In this document: positions 14,233 to 21,716 of the stretch, piece after piece
Layout: the number at the start of each line of letters is the position of its first letter
Numbering within the stretch: the stretch's first letter is position 1
Origin: JBAXAM01 sp037142515
Lineage (GTDB): Bacteria > Pseudomonadota > Gammaproteobacteria > UBA9339
Reading direction: 5' to 3'
Assembly (NCBI GenBank): GCA_037142515.1
Contig: JBAXAM010000022.1
Location: 1-21,716, forward strand
DNA: 21,716 bases
Position numbers and translations under genes: made by a program
Notes under the pieces: generated by a model
What the model was told of the DNA's origin: nothing
What the model saw: the letters and a program-made list of their open reading frames with translations, nothing else
Databases searched by the model: none

Positions 14233-17200
14233 ATGGTGAATTTTTTTATCAATCGGCCAATCTTTGCATGGGTAATTGCGATTGTCATTATGCTAGCTGG
14301 AGCGCTGTCAATAATGACTTTGCCTGTTGCGCAGTATCCTGCTATTGCACCGCCAACTATCACCATTAATGCTGTTTATCCAGGTGCCTCAGCAAAGACA
14401 GTTGAAGACTCTGTTATTCAGATAATTGAGCAAAAGCTTACAGGATTGGATAAATTGCTTTATATGCACTCATCTTCTGATTCTTATGGTCGCGCGACAG
14501 TAACGCTAACATTTGATGCTGGTATTAATCCTGATATTGCCCAAGTTCAAGTGCAGAACAAATTACAGTTAGCTATGCCTCTATTGCCAATGGTAGTTCA
14601 ACAGCAGGGCATTAAAGTTGCAAAATCTGCGCGCAATTTTTTAATGGTAATAGGATTTGTATCGAAAGATGAAAATTTAAGTCGCGTTGATCTTTCTGAT
14701 TTTTTGATTTCAAGCGTCCAAGATCCGCTAACAAGAATTACTGGCGTTGGTGAAGTAGAAATATTTGGTTCGCAATACGCAATGCGTATTTGGCTCGATC
14801 CTGCAAAGCTGAATAACTTTAAATTAACACCTAGAGATGTTCGATCAGCTGTTTTGGCGCAAAATGCACAAGTATCGGCCGGTCAACTTGGGGGTACGCC
14901 AGCAGTGCCAGGCCAAGGTTTTTCTGCGTCAATTACCGCGCAAAGCAAATTACAGACTGTGGGTGAGTTTAAAAATATTTTACTGCGCTCTTCTTCGGGT
15001 GGTGGCGAGGTTCGTCTAAAAGATGTTGCTCGTGTTGAAATAGGTGAAGAAAACTACGGTTTTACTGCCAGGCTGGATGGCAAACCAGGAACTGGTATTG
15101 GTATCAAACTTGCTGCTGGGGCAAATGCGCTTGATACTGCGAATGCTATTCGTGCCAAAATTAAGCAAATGCAGCCTGATTTTCCTCGTGGGGTTGAAGT
15201 TACAGTGCCTTTTGATACAACGCCGTTTGTAAAAATTTCTATTCATGATGTTGTGTTGACACTAATTGAGGCTATTATTCTCGTGTTTTTTGTGATGTTT
15301 CTTTTTCTACAGAATTTACGGGCAACAATAATTCCAACGATTGCTGTGCCAGTAGTCTTGCTTGGGACTTTTGGTGTTATGGTCGCTTTTGGATTTTCAA
15401 TTAATACTCTTACAATGTTTGGTTTAGTGTTGGCTATTGGTTTATTGGTAGATGACGCAATTGTAGTTGTAGAAAACGTTGAGCGTGTGATGACACAAGA
15501 GGGACTATCGCCAAAAGAGGCTACTGTAAAGTCTATGCGTCAGATTACAGGAGCATTAATTGGTGTTGGACTTGTACTTGCAGCAGTATTTGTACCCATG
15601 GCATTTTTTGGTGGTGCTACGGGTGTGATTTATCGGCAGTTTTCTATTACGATTGTATCGGCTATGGTACTTTCGGTAATAGTCGCAATTATTTTTACGC
15701 CGGCGCTTTGTGCGACGCTGCTCAAGCCAGTTAAGAATGGGCAAGAACATAGTTTTGTATGGTTTAACCAGTTTAACAGAGTGTTTGAACGTGGTACGGA
15801 GCGTTATGAATCTATCGTAAGCCGATTTTTTAATTGTAATAATTTATTTTTATTTGCAATATATGCTGTAATTATTGGTGTATTAATATTACTTTTTTTT
15901 CGTATGCCAACGTCTTTTTTGCCAGAAGAAGATCAGGGTATAATGCTTTCTCAGATAATTTTACCTTCTGGTACAACACAAGAACACACCATCGAAGTTC
16001 TTAAAAAAGTTGAGAAGCATTTTCTAGAGAGTGAAAAAAGCACTGTCGAAACTATTTTTACAGTTGCCGGATTTAGTTTTTCGGGTACTGGTCAGAATAT
16101 GGGTTGTGGTTTTATAGGCATGAAAGATTGGAGTGAGCGTAAGGCAGCACAGTCTAAAGTACAAGCTGTAGCGGCAAGAGCGATGGGAGCCTTTCAGAAA
16201 ATTCGTGAGGCTATGGTTTTTGTTTTTGTGCCGCCTGCAGTTTTTGAACTTGGTATGTCCAGCGGTTTTGATGTGCAGCTTTTGGATCGTGGTTCACTTG
16301 GTCATACAGCATTACTTGGTGCTCGTAACCAATTTCTTGGTATTGCTAGCAAAGATAAGCGCCTGGTAGGTGTTAGACCCAACGGACAGGATGATGTTGC
16401 TGAGTATCAGCTAGATATTGATTATGCTAGAGCAGGTGCATTCGGTGTATCAGCTTCTGAAATTAGTGATACTTTGATGATGGCATGGGGTGGTTCTTAT
16501 ATTAATGATTTTCTTGATCGTGGTCGCATTAAAAAAGTTTATATGCAGGCTGATGCTCAGGCACGTATGAAGCCAGAAGATATGGCCAAGTGGTATGTGC
16601 GTAATGATCATGGGCAAATGGTGCCGCTATCTGCATTTACTAAAGCGCGATGGACGTATGGATCGCCACAGCTTGAAAGACACAACGGCCAGCCATCGTT
16701 TGAAATTTTGGGACAAGCTGCTCCGGGTCTTTCTTCTGGTGATGCGATGAAAATTGTCGAAGAAATTATAGCAAAACTGCCCTCTGGTATTGGTTATGAG
16801 TGGACTGGACCATCATTTGAAGAGCAGCGCTCTGGAACCCAGGCTCCAGCGCTTTATGCGTTGTCTTTATTATTTGTATTTTTGTGTCTGGCCGCTTTAT
16901 ATGAAAGTTGGTCTGTACCTCTTGCTGTTATTTTAGTTGTGCCACTTGGTGTATTTGGTGCAGTTTTAGCAGTCACAGGGCGAGGGCTATCAAATGATGT
17001 ATATTTTAAAATTGGCTTGCTCGCTACCATTGGCCTTTCTGCAAAAAATGCAATTCTTATTGTAGAATTTGCCAAAGCTAAAATGGAGCAAGATGGCAAA
17101 GACCTAATCTCTGCAACACTCGAAGCTGTGCGACTTAGGCTCAGGCCGATTTTGATGACTTCGTTGGCTTTTGGTTTGGGTGTGTTACCACTGGTAATTG

Positions 17201-17349
17201 CTGGAGGAGCTGGTTCTGGCAGTCAAAATGCAATTGGTACTGGTATACTCGGTGGTACTATAGCAGGAACTGCGTTTGGTATATTTTTTATTCCCATTTT
17301 TTATGTGATAGTTACAAAAGTTTTTGGGAGTAAAAAAAATGATATGTAA
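14233..17349 (+). CDS. RND multidrug efflux pump, HAE1 family (AcrB type)
   Basis: A 1038-residue proton-driven trimeric inner-membrane pump. Its N-terminus MVNFFINRPIFAWVIAIVI and length match AcrB closely. The proton-relay residues are in place: Asp407 and Asp408 in GLLVDDAIVVVENVERV (numbering identical to AcrB) and Lys938 in GLSAKNAILIVEF (AcrB Lys940). Two large periplasmic loops and 12 membrane helices follow the family layout. Near residue 540-560 a Phe/Leu/Ile-rich helix replaces the usual sequence but keeps the topology. There are no internal stops or frameshifts. The channel gene overlaps its last codons, which suggests coordinated production of the tripartite complex. HAE1 assignment is firm; the export spectrum is not predictable. 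Confidence 0.96.
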   Translation: MVNFFINRPIFAWVIAIVIMLAGALSIMTLPVAQYPAIAPPTITINAVYPGASAKTVEDSVIQIIEQKLTGLDKLLYMHSSSDSYGRATVTLTFDAGINPDIAQVQVQNKLQLAMPLLPMVVQQQGIKVAKSARNFLMVIGFVSKDENLSRVDLSDFLISSVQDPLTRITGVGEVEIFGSQYAMRIWLDPAKLNNFKLTPRDVRSAVLAQNAQVSAGQLGGTPAVPGQGFSASITAQSKLQTVGEFKNILLRSSSGGGEVRLKDVARVEIGEENYGFTARLDGKPGTGIGIKLAAGANALDTANAIRAKIKQMQPDFPRGVEVTVPFDTTPFVKISIHDVVLTLIEAIILVFFVMFLFLQNLRATIIPTIAVPVVLLGTFGVMVAFGFSINTLTMFGLVLAIGLLVDDAIVVVENVERVMTQEGLSPKEATVKSMRQITGALIGVGLVLAAVFVPMAFFGGATGVIYRQFSITIVSAMVLSVIVAIIFTPALCATLLKPVKNGQEHSFVWFNQFNRVFERGTERYESIVSRFFNCNNLFLFAIYAVIIGVLILLFFRMPTSFLPEEDQGIMLSQIILPSGTTQEHTIEVLKKVEKHFLESEKSTVETIFTVAGFSFSGTGQNMGCGFIGMKDWSERKAAQSKVQAVAARAMGAFQKIREAMVFVFVPPAVFELGMSSGFDVQLLDRGSLGHTALLGARNQFLGIASKDKRLVGVRPNGQDDVAEYQLDIDYARAGAFGVSASEISDTLMMAWGGSYINDFLDRGRIKKVYMQADAQARMKPEDMAKWYVRNDHGQMVPLSAFTKARWTYGSPQLERHNGQPSFEILGQAAPGLSSGDAMKIVEEIIAKLPSGIGYEWTGPSFEEQRSGTQAPALYALSLLFVFLCLAALYESWSVPLAVILVVPLGVFGAVLAVTGRGLSNDVYFKIGLLATIGLSAKNAILIVEFAKAKMEQDGKDLISATLEAVRLRLRPILMTSLAFGLGVLPLVIAGGAGSGSQNAIGTGILGGTIAGTAFGIFFIPIFYVIVTKVFGSKKNDM

Positions 17350-18736
17350 ATTATTAAAAATAATTATTATTACCCCATTATTAATCAGTTGTACTATGAT
17401 TCCCAAGTTGCCGAAGACCTATGCAGCGATACCTAAAAATTTTCCTTCGGCAGGATTAGTTAAGACAAAGGGTCCTATAGCCAGTGAAATTCCGTGGCGA
17501 GATTATTTTGTTGACGCGCAGCTTCGAGATGTGATTAGTTTGGCGCTTACTAACAATCGTGATTTACGTGTAGCAGCTTTGAATATTGAGAAGGCGCGTG
17601 CACAATATCAGATACAAGGTGCTGATCTTTTCCCTACTATTGGTGGAAGTTTTGGACAAAATGCGCACCGCTTGCCCAATGATGCGTTAACAGGGATGCA
17701 TAAAGTTATTAAGCGAGAGTTTACTGCAACACTAGATCTTGCCGGCTATGAGTTCGACTTTTTTGGGCGTATTCGAAGTTTAAAAGCACAAGCCTTTCAA
17801 AATTATCTTAGTACAGAAGAAGCAAGGCGCAGTGCCCAAATCAGCTTGATTGCTGAAGTTGCTAATGCTTGGCTGAGACTTGCTGCTAATAATGAGCGTT
17901 TGATACTTGCACAAAAAACTTATCGTGCGCGACAGAAGGCATTTAAATTAATTCGAAATAGTTTTAAAATCGGAATTGCTTCTGAAATTGATTTGCGTCA
18001 GGCAGAGACTTTAATGGAGGGGGCACGGGCTGACGTAGCATACTATACTACTCTTGTTGTACAAGATAAGAATGCTTTGGCGCTACTTGTTGGTGCTAAT
18101 GTTCCGGTAAATTTATTTCCTTCGAAAATTAGCAGTAAGCTGAATGCAGTTGATGAGATACCTGCTGGTTTGTCATCAGAGGTTTTGACTCGTCGGCCGG
18201 ATATTTTGCAGGCGGAAAGAGCGTTGCGTGCAGCGAATGCAAATATCGGTGCGGCTCGTGCAGCTTTTTTTCCGAGAATTACTATTACTGTAGGTGGTGG
18301 TGTTGGTAGTACTAGCCTTGAAAATCTTTTTGCAGGTGATTCGAGCACTTGGCGGTTTATGCCACAACTTTACATTCCAATCTTTGAGGGCGGTAAACTA
18401 AAGTCTAATTTAAAGCTTGCTGAAGTGCAGCGTGATATTAATGTTGCTCTTTATGAGAAAGCAATTCAACGAGCATTCCGTGAGGTAGCTGATGCTCTTG
18501 CGGAACGTGCCTCAATCAAAGAGCGACTTGATGCACGGCGCAAACTAGTCCGAGCCAGCAGTACGACTTTTAGGCTGACTGAAGCAAGATATGAAGAGGG
18601 CATAGACAATTATCTTATAGTTATTGATTCTGAACGTACGTTTTATTCAGCTCAGTTAGAACTTATCAATGTGCATTTTGATGATGCTTCGAACCGCGTT
18701 ATTCTCTATAAGGTTCTTGGTGGTGGTGTGCGTTAG
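17339..18736 (+). CDS. Outer-membrane efflux channel lipoprotein (NodT/OprM, TolC superfamily)
   Basis: A 465-residue outer-membrane factor completing the tripartite pump. The ATG at 17339 is chosen over an in-frame TTG at 17324 because GGGAG lies eight bases before it and the protein then begins with a lipoprotein signal peptide ending LLIS-Cys18. The NodT-family features are W-RDYF-D-QL (about 54-65), the long alpha-helical hairpins with repeated A/L/R/E patterns, SEVLTRRPDILQAERALR (about 280-297) and the second OEP repeat with EARYEEGIDNYL near the C-terminus. The gene overlaps the pump gene by 11 bases. The next open frame begins 77 bases downstream with its own ribosome site, so the operon probably ends here; I see no strong hairpin. 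Confidence 0.94.
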   Translation: MICKLLKIIIITPLLISCTMIPKLPKTYAAIPKNFPSAGLVKTKGPIASEIPWRDYFVDAQLRDVISLALTNNRDLRVAALNIEKARAQYQIQGADLFPTIGGSFGQNAHRLPNDALTGMHKVIKREFTATLDLAGYEFDFFGRIRSLKAQAFQNYLSTEEARRSAQISLIAEVANAWLRLAANNERLILAQKTYRARQKAFKLIRNSFKIGIASEIDLRQAETLMEGARADVAYYTTLVVQDKNALALLVGANVPVNLFPSKISSKLNAVDEIPAGLSSEVLTRRPDILQAERALRAANANIGAARAAFFPRITITVGGGVGSTSLENLFAGDSSTWRFMPQLYIPIFEGGKLKSNLKLAEVQRDINVALYEKAIQRAFREVADALAERASIKERLDARRKLVRASSTTFRLTEARYEEGIDNYLIVIDSERTFYSAQLELINVHFDDASNRVILYKVLGGGVR

Positions 18737-18747
18737 TACTTTGTTTG

Positions 18748-18775
18748 TTGCATAAAATAAAAAACAGTTTAAAAT
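18748..18775 (+). promoter_or_regulatory. Possible promoter for the UPF0149-like gene
   Basis: TTGCAT (18748-18753) and TAAAAT (18770-18775) are 16 bases apart and lie 38 bases before the ATG at 18814. The -35 matches the one proposed for the efflux operon. The match is modest in AT-rich DNA. Confidence 0.35.
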
Positions 18776-18813
18776 ACTGGAAGATTAGTGTGTCTTTAAA
18801 GGAGTGTTACCAA

Positions 18814-19440
18814 ATGAAAAAGATTTCGCAAGCTACTCAAAAACCTGAAGTCAAATCATCTAAGATAGCTGTTTTTAGTGATTTCCTAGCCGAGAGCAGA
18901 TGTAGCAACAATCTTTGTATGAATGTCACTATGGCTCAAGGTCTCTTGTATGCTGTGGTTTCCTCGCCATGTCTAATCAAGCCCAGTGATTGGACTATTC
19001 TTCTTTTTGGAGGAATTCCTGAATTTCAATCTATAGAGCAACAAAAAGATATATATGAGATAGTCCTTTCTTTATATGCCCGTATTGCGTCTGAGCTTGC
19101 TTTGGGTCATAAAAAAACCGATTTGTTTTTGTGGACAGAACATGGACGCAATGTTGATTTACAAGAGGCAAGCAGTAGACAGTTAGTTGATTTTTGTTCT
19201 GGGTACGTAAAGGGATATCTTTTAGACCCTATATTAAGAAAAACTTTTGCAGATGTTCCAGATGCTTCGTTAGCGTTTTTTATTTATATTATCAAATTGA
19301 GTGCAGCAAGCGGTAGTGTCGCTGGTATGAATAAAGATGATATAGATAAGGCGGCGAGAAGAATTTTACGACACGTAATGGTAGATAATTATTTGAATTG
19401 GTTAGAAATTAAAAAACTAAATATCGTAGGAAAGTTTTAA
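18814..19440 (+). CDS. UPF0149 (YgfB/YecA)-like protein of unknown function
   Basis: A 208-residue, mostly helical cytoplasmic protein. The region at about 38-66 (AQGLLYAVVSSPCLIKPSDW then LLFGG) matches the UPF0149 pattern of a helix ending in a GLL/GFL-A--AP--I-PSEW turn, and residues 124-138 (LVDFCSGYVKGYLLD) match the second conserved helix with its GF--G motif. There is no C-terminal Cys-rich SEC-C metal-binding tail of the YecA type. The start at 18814 is set by a textbook AAAGGAG ribosome site nine bases upstream; an in-frame TTG at 18745 would precede that site. It sits 16 bases before the 545-residue gene on the same strand, so the two may be co-expressed. The UPF0149 call rests on pattern recognition only. 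Confidence 0.6.
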   Translation: MKKISQATQKPEVKSSKIAVFSDFLAESRCSNNLCMNVTMAQGLLYAVVSSPCLIKPSDWTILLFGGIPEFQSIEQQKDIYEIVLSLYARIASELALGHKKTDLFLWTEHGRNVDLQEASSRQLVDFCSGYVKGYLLDPILRKTFADVPDASLAFFIYIIKLSAASGSVAGMNKDDIDKAARRILRHVMVDNYLNWLEIKKLNIVGKF

Positions 19441-19456
19441 TATTTGCGAGGACTGT

Positions 19457-21094
19457 ATGGAAGCTTCAAAAATACAAAAAAAGTTAGAAGAAAATCCAAA
19501 AGAACAATCTAGTAGGTTAAATCCACAAGAGTTGCAAGATTTAGTTCATATAGAGCAGGATTTAAAGAAAATTGAAAAAGCTGCTGTTGAACCTGATGTT
19601 GTGGAAAAAGCTTATGCTGAAGCTAGTATTAATGCATTTACTACAACTAAGATAGTTTTATCCGATGCTGGTATAATAGATGCTGTTAAAGGTCTTGCGC
19701 AAAAATTTACACCAGAAAAACCTCTTGGGCTGTCAATGCTTAATGTTGAAAAACTTGTTGGCGCATTGAATCCTGAAGCGTATGGTAAGATTTTTGTGAG
19801 GCTTATAGTCGCCTATCAACATAACCTTGTTAAGGGAGGGTTTAAAAGCGCAGATGATTTTGAGAAACAAGCTATTTCTGCTCTTGGAGATGCGAGTTCT
19901 TATGTTGTGGGTGCTATTGCTAATGAGCTCATAGGCAAGCCGGGTGGAGCAAAAATGGGGAATATAAGAGAAAGACACCTGGATTTTATGGGTTCGATGT
20001 ATAACAAATTATGGCATATTGGAGGTAGCGTTCTTAGTCCTTTAAAAAAACTTGCAAGACCATTTGTAAAACTCACAGATATAGGTGCTGGATGGGTTGG
20101 TAGTAAGACTGCTACTGTTGGTGTTACTTTTGCTTTAACGGCTCTTATTGGTATTGCCTCTCCAGCAAGTTGGTTATGTTTTGCGGCAGCTTGTTTAGCG
20201 GGTACGATTGCCTCTGCAGCGGCAAAAGACGCCACTAAAAAGTTTCTGTTTTCTAGAGTGAAATCTTACTATGAGGACATCATATTGAATGATCCCAAAA
20301 TTGCCGAGGAATTTAAAATACATGGAGATAATGATCCAAAGGCGCTCGAAATTATGCAGAAGTTGCTGGAAGATAAGATCAAAAAAGAAGGTATGGATGA
20401 TGTTCTATATGAAGAGCAAATTAAAACATTATGCGAAGAAATACGTAAAAATGCTCAAAGTGAAATACAGCATAAAGTAGAAAATTATCTCCATGATATA
20501 GAGTCTTTGGTGCATAGATATGGAGAAGATAATGGTGAGCAGCATGATGAAAATCTTATGGCTGGTTTAGAGCACATATCATTGACAAGAAATATGAGTT
20601 ATATACGTGACTGGATTAAAGACATGATCAAAAACGAGATCAAACAAGACAACCTTACTGGCGTTGTAACTGAAACCCAAATTGAAGAATTATGCGAAAA
20701 AATAATTGACAATAATAGAAAAATGATTGGAGAAAAAATAATAATAGATGGAACACCGGGCAAGATAGAAAATTATCTTAAGAGGGTGGAAAATGATGTG
20801 ATCAATGATTTGGTATATAACAATAAAATAGAGCATGTTAATGATGATGCTAGTATGAATAAATTGGTTGAAGAAGCTATTTCTGCTCAATTGCTTCGCG
20901 ACAGCTATTACGACAAGTTTATAGGAAAAGATCGAATTACAAGTTTACGTGACGAAATAGTTAAAGAAATGAAAGGTGTGGATATGACTAAGAAGGTAAC
21001 TGAGAAAGTAACTGAGGAAATAACTGATAATGAAGATACCGCTGCTGAAACGAGTGATGATGAAGTGTCTAATAAAAATCAAAAGCGCCTTTAA
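19457..21094 (+). CDS. Large membrane/coiled-coil protein with internal repeats, candidate secreted effector
   Basis: A 545-residue protein that I do not recognise. Residues 1-60 are charged and helical. About 219-257 is a hydrophobic hairpin (two helices around a Pro-containing turn, GIASPASW) able to insert in a membrane. Residues 280-506 are highly charged helices with an internal duplication: KLLEDKIKKEG ... YEEQIKTLCEEIRKN ... VENYLHDIESLV (about 302-352) resembles MIKNEIKQDN ... TETQIEELCEKIIDNN ... IENYLKRVENDVINDLV (about 390-453), and a weaker third copy may lie at 468-506. The tail has three KVTE-type units (513-524) and an acidic end. The ATG has a GAGGA ribosome site. This design (membrane hairpin, coiled coil, Glu-rich C-terminus, no homologue I can name) is seen in type IVB effectors of Legionellales, but no secretion genes are in the window; that role is speculative. 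Confidence 0.72.
   Translation: MEASKIQKKLEENPKEQSSRLNPQELQDLVHIEQDLKKIEKAAVEPDVVEKAYAEASINAFTTTKIVLSDAGIIDAVKGLAQKFTPEKPLGLSMLNVEKLVGALNPEAYGKIFVRLIVAYQHNLVKGGFKSADDFEKQAISALGDASSYVVGAIANELIGKPGGAKMGNIRERHLDFMGSMYNKLWHIGGSVLSPLKKLARPFVKLTDIGAGWVGSKTATVGVTFALTALIGIASPASWLCFAAACLAGTIASAAAKDATKKFLFSRVKSYYEDIILNDPKIAEEFKIHGDNDPKALEIMQKLLEDKIKKEGMDDVLYEEQIKTLCEEIRKNAQSEIQHKVENYLHDIESLVHRYGEDNGEQHDENLMAGLEHISLTRNMSYIRDWIKDMIKNEIKQDNLTGVVTETQIEELCEKIIDNNRKMIGEKIIIDGTPGKIENYLKRVENDVINDLVYNNKIEHVNDDASMNKLVEEAISAQLLRDSYYDKFIGKDRITSLRDEIVKEMKGVDMTKKVTEKVTEEITDNEDTAAETSDDEVSNKNQKRL
20993..21028 (+). repeat. Three 12-bp tandem units within the 545-residue gene
   Basis: The units aaggtaactgag, aaagtaactgag and gaaataactgat are in frame and encode KVTE, KVTE and EITD (residues 513-524). 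The first two differ by one base, indicating recent slippage or duplication in the acidic C-terminal tail. Confidence 0.6.
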
Positions 21095-21120
21095 AATAAA
21101 AAAGCATCAAGCAAGCCAAT

Positions 21121-21318
21121 CTACGCATCAGTGAGTTGTATAAGAGCATCCATATCACCCTTAAGCAACACTGTCAGATAGTCTGGCACTTCTCCCTTTT
21201 CAAAAGTAGTACCAGAAAACAAATAAAGTTTTGTATAACCAGCCTTATGTAATTGTTTAGCCAGGTCAATACCATTCATTTTAGTTTTGAAATCATGATC
21301 CATGCAAATTATAGTGTC
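21121..21318 (-). pseudogene. C-terminal fragment of a receiver-domain (response regulator-like) protein
   Basis: The frame encodes DTIICMDHDFKTKMNG, then IDLAKQLHKAGYTKLYLFSG, then the end of a receiver domain. The likely phospho-acceptor Asp follows a hydrophobic beta-strand (IICMD), LYLFSG supplies the conserved Ser/Thr after strand 4, and Lys in LTVLLKGD fits the strand-5 lysine. A TGA at 21319-21321 stands immediately upstream in frame, and the sequence beyond it does not continue the domain, so the N-terminal half is missing. A start at the ATG at 21303 would give only 60 residues. It is related to the plus-strand remnant at 21364-21696 (13 of 19 residues identical across GYTKLYLFSG...EVP). 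Receiver-type fold is inferred from these motifs. Confidence 0.6.
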
Positions 21319-21363
21319 TCAAAGTGGTTTAACTGGTATAGATGTTATAAAGCAAACAAATAA

Positions 21364-21696
21364 TTGCCCAAAGATTTGGCTACAGAGGTTTCTATAGAAA
21401 TCTGTGAAGCTAACGAAAAATGCAGCCTAGTTGCTGGAGCAGAAAAAGTTAGTTTGAATATAGTAGATGATAGTGAGATGATGTGTAATACTGTGGTAAA
21501 AGTTGCCAAAACTAAAAATAAGAACGCGGATAAATATTGTAATCCAGATAATTTTTTAAAAAATGTGCACAAATACGATAAAGACACAATAATGCTCATG
21601 GATCAGGGCTTTACAAGATTGTATTTATTTTCAGGTAGAGAGTTTGAAAAAAGTGAAATCCCGATAAAGCAACTTTTTTTCTGTAAATATGTTTAA
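21364..21696 (+). pseudogene. Damaged receiver-domain gene with internal deletion and truncated end
   Basis: The frame opens just after a TAA (21361-21363), and the first usable start is a TTG without a ribosome site. It encodes a receiver-like N-terminal half: strand 1 SLNIVDDSEMM with the acidic Asp pair, a helix, then NPDNFLKNVHKYDKDTIMLMDQ. At that point it jumps directly to GFTRLYLFSGREFEKSEIP, lacking the roughly 18 residues present between the same landmarks in the minus-strand copy, an in-frame loss of helix 3. After SEIP the homology ends, and an unrelated tail leads to TAA at 21694-21696, so the strand-5 lysine is gone. It is likely nonfunctional, although the remaining frame is intact. 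It may be a paralog of the neighbouring minus-strand fragment. Confidence 0.55.
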
Positions 21697-21716
21697 ACTT
21701 CTAGCCCTTTTAAATA

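Noticed and set aside
15830..15900. AT-rich, Phe/Leu/Ile-rich stretch in the pump gene as a possible insertion
   Set aside because: Length and numbering stay in step with AcrB, so it is a diverged membrane helix rather than inserted DNA.
16854..17406. Minus-strand open frames within the RND pump gene
   Set aside because: They are antisense to a pump gene with all catalytic residues conserved and have no recognisable motifs.

Overview
The window looks like an AT-rich gammaproteobacterial chromosome segment, most likely from a host-associated Legionellales/Coxiellaceae-type organism. The reasons are a complete-looking lower mevalonate pathway in a gammaproteobacterium (known in Coxiella and Legionella relatives, where it replaces the MEP pathway), a proteobacterial dut-algC neighbourhood, and several orphan or decaying genes. 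The lineage is an inference; no rRNA or other decisive phylogenetic marker is present.

Layout. (1) 1-1731, minus strand: a small Cys-rich protein with a double-glycine leader, and a dicarboxylate/amino-acid:cation symporter. (2) 1859-6912, plus strand: a tightly coupled operon with HMG-CoA synthase, mevalonate kinase, a second GHMP kinase (probably phosphomevalonate kinase), a free-standing LigD-type 3'-phosphoesterase domain, and one protein fusing diphosphomevalonate decarboxylase to type I IPP isomerase. Together these would take acetoacetyl-CoA plus acetyl-CoA to IPP/DMAPP, except for HMG-CoA reductase, which is not in the window. (3) 6913-7971: a small coiled-coil gene broken by an in-frame TGA, a bidirectional terminator, and a minus-strand pair of small double-glycine-leader membrane peptides. 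(4) 8181-11049, plus strand: obgE-dut-algC housekeeping genes. (5) 11046-13023, minus strand: an MFS transporter followed by a LysM/YkuD L,D-transpeptidase. (6) 13108-18736, plus strand: a complete tripartite RND efflux operon (lipoprotein adaptor, inner-membrane pump, lipoprotein outer-membrane channel). (7) 18814-21094: a UPF0149-like protein and a 545-residue membrane/coiled-coil protein with internal repeats. (8) 21121-21696: two inverted, related and damaged receiver-domain gene remnants.

The most unusual content is the family of three small proteins with an N-terminal bacteriocin-like double-glycine leader and a membrane-spanning cargo (89-391, 7424-7738, 7756-7971), the MvaD-Idi fusion, the phosphoesterase inside the isoprenoid operon, the repeat-containing 545-residue protein, and the paired receiver-domain remnants. 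No peptide exporter of the C39-peptidase ABC type, CRISPR array, tRNA, rRNA or insertion sequence is seen here.
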